Assembly (NCBI GenBank): GCA_029990175.1
Contig: JARKIP010000005.1
Coordinates: 47,712,001-47,776,000, forward strand
DNA length: 64,000 nucleotides
Direction: 5' to 3'
Source of the DNA: Petunia secreta
Taxonomy: Eukaryota; Streptophyta; Magnoliopsida; Solanales; Solanaceae
Part shown: positions 58,303 to 64,000 of the stretch, in pieces
How positions within the stretch are numbered: position 1 is the first letter of the stretch
How the letters are laid out: every line of letters begins with the position of its first letter
Made by a program: the position numbers and the translations under genes
Notes under the pieces: model-generated
What the model was told of the DNA's origin: nothing
Database searches by the model: none
Seen by the model: only the letters and a program-made list of their open reading frames with translations

Positions 58303-61301
58303 TATATATATACACACACACACATATACATGGCTAATATCTAATAATTCATGCAAATATGTTAACTTAAGTGAATCACATAGAAGTTACTACAACAGTA
58401 ACATACCATACTAAACATTAGAATAAGTAGAAAAGAATAGCTTCTTTGAGCGTTGAACAGGAAAAATTTATTAAAAAAAAAAAAGCTAAACATTACAAGG
58501 TTTCCAAAGTTACCTATTGAGCAGAATTTCCAAGCTGAAAACAACAATGCAATCTCTTATTTTTTACCAAACCAAACAGCAATGAAAAGCAGCAGAAAAC
58601 CCAGCAAAAGAAAATAACCACAACAGCAGCACAACAGACCCTCAAGAGTCTCCATTTAATCTTAAACTTAAACACTAATGACTCTCTATTATCTCTCTTC
58701 TTTCTCTCTATTTTCCTTGTGTTTTTCTCTACATTACTCAACTATTTTTCTCACTATTCTTCCCAGATCTATTTCTCTATCCCCTCCTATCTGTTCTCTC
58801 AAAAACAATTTCAGATATGTCTATGTGTTCTCTCTGATATTTAGCCTGCGGTTCCTCCCTTTTTACTGTAATGTAGACTTTTATGTATTGAAAGAAAAGA
58901 GAGGAGTAGTTGGGGTAATATCACCCTAAGACACTAGCCCATACCCCTACTCATGACTATACCCATAAGTCACAATATTTGAGGTACCTTGGACAGTGGA
59001 AAGCCACACTAAAACTCTCCAGAAGGCTGATATGTAGGTTGTCACTGGGCCAAAATAGTTATTAGGCTTGGACTAGCCTAAAGTACAGCCCAATACCCAC
59101 AAAACATTGTCAAACAGATCTGAAAATTATTGATTCTAACAGTAAGCCCATAAAAATTCAGACTTGTTACTGGACCTTTATCAAAGTCTTATCTTTGAGT
59201 TGGGTCCAAAAGAACATTTAAAACTTGATCAAAACTCATCAGAACCAAAATTCTAGCTAATCTAGTCCAAAGTTTATTTTAACCAAAATAAATTGATGCT
59301 TTCAAGTTTGTGGAAAAGCAAGATTAATACCATGACTAATGATACCATTTACCAGACTAAACTAAACTATTTACGTATTTCACTTGATTCATTGTAAACT
59401 ACAACAAGTTAACAAAAGACTTGAACCCAAACTCCTCTTAAACTAAATTAGAACAAAATACAGATTCGTACTTAAAACACTTGAACCAACAAAAACCAAG
59501 CTCCAAGACCTACACATTTAGCATTTGAACGAACTACAGGCTCATGAAACTGCATTTTACATATAGACAACAAATCATGCTTGAATTTCTAAAGACAATG
59601 GGGCAAGTTCGTATCAAATGCAAGCATAAAGACTAGTAGGAAACAAGTTAAACCAGATTTAGACACTCAAACCTGCTAAACAGAAACTTACCATTTAAAA
59701 AAATCAAATAAAACCGGATTTAGATACTCAAACATGCTAAACACAGTACAAGACTTATATTTAATTATGAACCTTTGACGAAACACATGCTTACTCTGAA
59801 TGAACTATACACAGCTACTACATGCTAGAGTAATACAGTTTCATGATTAAACAATCTTTATGCAATCAAGGATATAAGGAATGAAGAGAGAGAACATGAA
59901 CGTAAGTTGTCAACACTAACTCGCTATTGCCAACAACCAAAACAGAACCTTCACCTCAAGAAATGCATCATCATTGCCTCGCCTCGCTACTTGCTAATGC
60001 TATCAATTGGGACTATAACTAATAATCTAATAGCCAGAGAACGGGCACACATTACAAAACATCATCCCACACATTAATAAAATTACATGAATTCATACTA
60101 AATACAAGCTTTAGGCAAAATTATTTGACAAAAGACCAAACTTAATTCTATTGATTTGTGAACAAAAACATGAAAGGACGGCCATAATACACCATTTTCC
60201 TAAAAATCTAAAGTTATACTAACAACTAGTTTGCATTCAACCATACTACTATTTTGTCTAGACCAAAGCATACAGATGATTTGAATTCGATGCACTTCTA
60301 CAACTAAACAAGATCATATAATAGCATCACAAACACTAACATAACTTAAGCAAACCAGAGATGGAAACACGAGAAACTGGAATGCCTTTCTAACCCGTCA
60401 TCATCATATGCACACTCGCGAACCATTGTCACTGCCTCGACAAGTCTGCATTGCTTCTTCATTGCAACAAAAGTAACCAAACACTATTACAAACAATCCC
60501 CAAATCATCACCATCAATGCTGATACATCTCCACTGTATCACCCTCATCACCGCCATAGTTTCAAACAAAATGATCTCCCAAATTCCACACACACCACCA
60601 AAAGAATATAAAGGAGAAAGAAATAAAGTAAAAATCCTAACATAAAAAAGAAGAAAACGATCAAGAAAATGAAAAAAAGAAAGGGGGATATGTGAAATGA
60701 CGTACAAGAGGTAATAGAGAAAGGTGATTTTGGCCTAATTTTTGAAGCCTTATCTACGAAAAACGGCTATGAATTTAGGAAAAAATGGTGGAATGAGATA
60801 GAAGGCGTCGAGAGCTTTCCAAAAAAGGTATAATTTATATTTTTCGGCCACCAGAAGGCAGCGGTTTGGCAGCGTTCCGGCAGAGGAGCAGTGGAAAAAG
60901 GCGGTTTCCGGTGGCTTGAAAATTTGGTTTATTGGACCGGGTTAAAGACTTGGGCTGGCGGGCCAATATATTGGGTCAAATTTTCCTACTACCAAATCAA
61001 TCATACTACCCACTTTAACAACTATAAAAACTTAATAATTAACTACATAATTAACAAGAAGAACACATAATAAACAATTTAACTAGCACAAAAGGGTCAA
61101 TTAATTATCACATACAAATACAATTTTAATACAATTTTTCTATTTGGTACAGTTACTCGATATTTTTCCTACCAAATAATATGAAAGGATGCTAAAAGAG
61201 ATGAGAAAAATAGATGACAAATATGCAAAATTCTAATGAAATTAGTGCGGCTATTTTTTCTGAAAAATTATTTGAAATCGTGCCAAAATTAGGTGATTGT
61301 A
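58303..61301. other. Unclassified non-coding block, copy C
   Basis: Nearly identical to 47,480-50,494 over most of its length. Nothing coding, no RNA gene and no recognised terminus. Confidence 0.5.
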
Positions 61302-62524
61302 ATCATCACACAAGCATGTGGAGTGGTTCAATCAACTCCATAATAGGTGATTTAGCCACTCATAGTGATGTTCTAAGACAAAAAATAACTATAAGTACAC
61401 AAAACCACAAGAATATGGATAGATGGATGAAGTAGAGCCTTAAACCTTGATCTTCTCTCTTCTTTGCCTCATTTAGATGTCAAATATAGGTCAATAGTTA
61501 TGTTTTAGAGCGTGTTGGATGCCTTTTATAATGTTCCCATTGACCTACACAAGTTGGGAATCTAAAATAAACTAAGAATCAAAACGTCAAGAAATTAAGC
61601 ATACCGCGTCAGGTGGCACGTTGCGTGGGAGTGGTAGGGCTTTTTACTCAGGATTGCCAAAATTCTAACTCTCTGAAAATTGACCTTGTCTCGTCTCGTG
61701 CAGCGCGGTGCGGAAAAATTATCGTTTTCAAATAATGCACCTAACGTTTCTCAAGGAAAAATAAATCCTAACTGAATACATGCATAAAGTTCACATATCT
61801 TAAGTAAAGTATCTATATAGAACTGGTTAAATCATGTAGCCAAGGCTCTCCTATCCATTTACTACACTCTAGTCCTAAAATAAATCTACCTATACCCGGT
61901 TCAAACTACTTCTTTTGAAAAAGAACTAACGCATAAAGAAAAACCAAAGGGGATTATTAGCACAAATAGAAAGACTCCCACCCCACACTTAAAATCATGC
62001 ATTTTCCTCAATGCATTAAATATAAAATAAAAGGGTGATAGAAAAACTCCCTGGGGCTCTAAGTCCGAAAAACATCCTTGTGAGCTTCCTTAGGTCATGA
62101 GGTACTTAACCTTTCCTTAAGCAAGACATCCTCATCAAATTGTATAAGGTCGCAAGCACCCCTCACTTAGACTTCAAACCAGTCAAAACCTGCAAAATAA
62201 AGAAATTCACCGAGTAATATCCTTCAAAAGATAACTTTTTTTGTATTTTTGATTTTTCATTTTTTTAACTTGTATACAATTAAAATTACGGATTGCCTTC
62301 CGAGAAGCGCCTTATTTAATGTCGTGGCACGACTTCACTTAGTATCAACGCTTTTTCCTCCAACTTGAGCTTATATATTGCCTCCCCAATTGTAATTCAA
62401 CTCTCCAGTTATGCTCTTTAGATGGCACAAGTTCTTGCATGCCAAAAATTAAGCATCTCCTTTTGCGGGTAGCTGCTAATGCAGAAATATCTTTAAAGTG
62501 TCAACTATGCTCTTGACCAAGCAC

Positions 62525-63175
62525 TTAATATTCCATTTTGTAGTCCTTGGCCTTCAAACAAGGATTGTCATCTTTCCTAGATGGTATTGAAAATATCATA
62601 ATGTAAGCACCATACCCCTCATCCTTCAACTCTTCCACTGGCTCAAAAGGATCAATTTCCATATTTCCCTCGAAAACTAATGTTGAAAAGTGTCTAGAAT
62701 GTGGTGCAACCCGCTCACACTTCACTATATTGACATACCCTTTCTGGCACGACTTAGAGTCAACTAGAATTTCAGCTTCAATTTTTTTGTCCAACTCTAT
62801 TACCACATCTTCATTATCGGCATCTTCCCACACCATTTACCTAGATGGTTGGCTTTCAACCCCTATCTTCTCCGATGGAAATTCACGTTTTAGATCTTCA
62901 ACTATAGCCATGATTTCTTCTTCTAATTTCATGTCTTCTTTGCTAGGTTGTTAAATTCCCAATAATGCAGCCAACTGATTCACTTGAGCTTCCAAGCGGC
63001 ATAGTTGTGCTCTATGTCTGTCCCAAATCTATCTCAGTTCAGCTTCATATTGTCTCTCAGCATCCTCCACTTTATTGCACCTACTATTATCATAAGAGAA
63101 AGAAGAACCATCATAATAGGGGCTCTAGGAAGAATAAGATGTATTAGCACAATCATAATAATGACCTGATGCCAT
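62525..63175 (-). pseudogene. Small ORF of the Athila-like element (copy C)
   Basis: Start at 63,175 (MASG-type, shortly after the PBS). The main open part 62,525-62,836 has VDSKSCQKGYVNIVKC and HSRHFSTLVFEGNMEID, and continues longer than in copy A (LKAKDYKMEY). The frame is open upstream to about 62,950 except for one stop. Conserved acidic and Leu-rich composition suggests a once-coding sequence. No known domain. Confidence 0.5.
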
Positions 63176-63274
63176 ATAAACTTTTTTATTTATATAAACT
63201 AAATAAATATGTACAGAAGCGAAGATAATTAAACTAACAACTCAATTATCCTAGCAAGCTAGAAATACACCGTG

Positions 63275-63293
63275 TTTCCCAGCAACGGCACCA
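63275..63293 (-). other. Primer-binding site, Athila-like copy C
   Basis: The minus strand reads TGGTGCCGTTGCTGGGAA, closer than copy A to the Athila tRNA-Asp site. Confidence 0.75.
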
Positions 63294-63298
63294 AAATT

Positions 63299-64000
63299 TA
63301 ATCACGCCCAACTACACACTATAAAAGGGACTAAGCGATCACGTCAAATAGAGCTCGGTACTTAAAGTCCCGAGGTCGAATCCCACAGAGAACACGACTC
63401 CTAGCAGTTAATTTAGCTAAACTATCTATCCAATCAACTTCAAGAGTATATCTTTTATTTGGTTTGGTTCAATCAACTACTTAACAAGAAACTAAATAAC
63501 AAGTATAGAAAGATAGATTTGATTCAAGATATGGACAGCCTAGGATTGATTTCCCCAACTAAGTATTGTGCTATCAATTCGCCTTGACTCTTTCTATTGA
63601 ACAAGTGCTCCAAGTTTACAAGTACCTACTACAAGAAATAACTATAAGTATACAAAACCACAAGAATATGGATAGATGGATGAAGTAGAGCCTTAAATCT
63701 TGATCTCCTCTCTTCCTTGCCATATTTTGATGTAGAATATAGGTCAAAAGTTATGTTTTGGATTGTGTTGGATGCCTTTTATAATGTTCCCATAGACCCA
63801 CATAAGTCGAAAATCTAAAATAAACTCAGATTCAAAACGTCATGAAATTAAGCCTACCGCGTCAGGCGGCACGTTGCGTGGGAGCGGTAGGGCTTTTTAC
63901 TCAGGATCGCCAAAATTCCAACTCTCTGAAAATCGACCTTGTCGGGTCTCACGCAGCGCGGTGCGGCAAGCATAATTTGCTGCTCTTCCACTTTTCTTAT
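63299..64000 (-). repeat. 5' LTR of Athila-like copy C, partial
   Basis: Matches 11,624-11,960 and then, after a gap of about 340 bp, 12,306-12,660. The LTR start is beyond the window. Confidence 0.8.

Larger units (their letters stand above)
42262..62346 (+). repeat. Tandem segmental duplication, two units of about 10.8 and 9.3 kb
   Basis: Unit 1 is 42,262-53,040 and unit 2 is 53,041-62,346. They contain the same series: antisense ORF end, gypsy RNase H, protease, gag, 5' LTR, MITE, non-coding block, Athila-like 3' LTR and interior. Identity is very high by eye, with only a few differences per 200 bp. Unit 2 is shorter mainly through a 1.5-kb deletion at 61,713. The sequence after 62,346 carries on into the Athila-like ORF and 5' LTR, as copy A does after 10,680. 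Confidence 0.9.
61302..64000 (-). mobile_element. Athila-like element copy C, internally deleted, runs off the window
   Basis: 3' LTR part 61,302-61,713, then a deletion joined by the 7-base filler aaaaatt, then interior from 61,721, the small ORF, PBS (63,275-63,293) and 5' LTR from 63,299. The deletion removes the rest of the 3' LTR and about half of the interior relative to copy B (50,906-52,411). Confidence 0.85.

Overview
The window is a stretch of plant nuclear heterochromatin. It is built almost wholly from LTR retrotransposons inserted into one another, and I found no intact host gene. The element families (Ty3/gypsy of the Tat/Ogre, Tat-like and Athila-like types, a Ty1/copia Sirevirus, a TRIM-like element), the plant tRNA-primed binding sites and the AT-rich, CpG-poor composition point to a eudicot. 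The gag and ORF1 style resembles Solanaceae elements; that placement is recall, not a search.

Layout. 1-1,018: inverted, deleted fragment of a Tat/Ogre-like element, inserted into 1,019-5,045 (gypsy copy A, minus strand). 5,046-8,213: a foldback MITE, a microsatellite and an unclassified non-coding block. 8,214-12,909: non-autonomous Athila-like element (copy A). 12,910-16,099: copia debris and a TRIM-like element, all minus strand. 16,100-40,447: one long Tat/Ogre-like element on the plus strand, with ~3-kb LTRs, tRNA-Arg-type PBS, a 101-bp leader array, a DUF7745-like ORF1, decayed gag, no visible pol, a 3' minisatellite, a PPT and a damaged 3' LTR. A 9.7-kb Sirevirus (23,703-33,404) sits inside its gag-side region with a perfect CAAAG target duplication. 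40,365-40,447 is a micro-inversion and 40,521-40,852 a piece of 25S rRNA, both embedded in TA/TG microsatellites. 41,041-47,242: complete but RT-less gypsy copy B (ATAAT target duplication). 47,248-53,040 repeats the block and Athila-like element seen at 5,046-10,680. At 53,040/53,041 the sequence jumps back and the 10.8-kb segment from 42,262 repeats as a tandem copy (53,041-62,346), then runs on to the window end.

History inferred from nesting. The gypsy/MITE/block/Athila-like cassette is oldest. It exists as a diverged copy A and a copy B, and B was later tandemly duplicated to give C through a junction with 2-bp microhomology. The Ogre-like element landed in copia debris and was in turn hit by the Sirevirus.

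Function. All coding regions seen are retrotransposon proteins carrying stops or frameshifts, so nothing here is likely to move on its own. The most unusual points are the rRNA patch with its neighbouring micro-inversion, the tandem-duplication junction, the plus-strand promoter with an antisense reading frame in gypsy copy B, and the plant transposon-type ORF in the env position of the Sirevirus.
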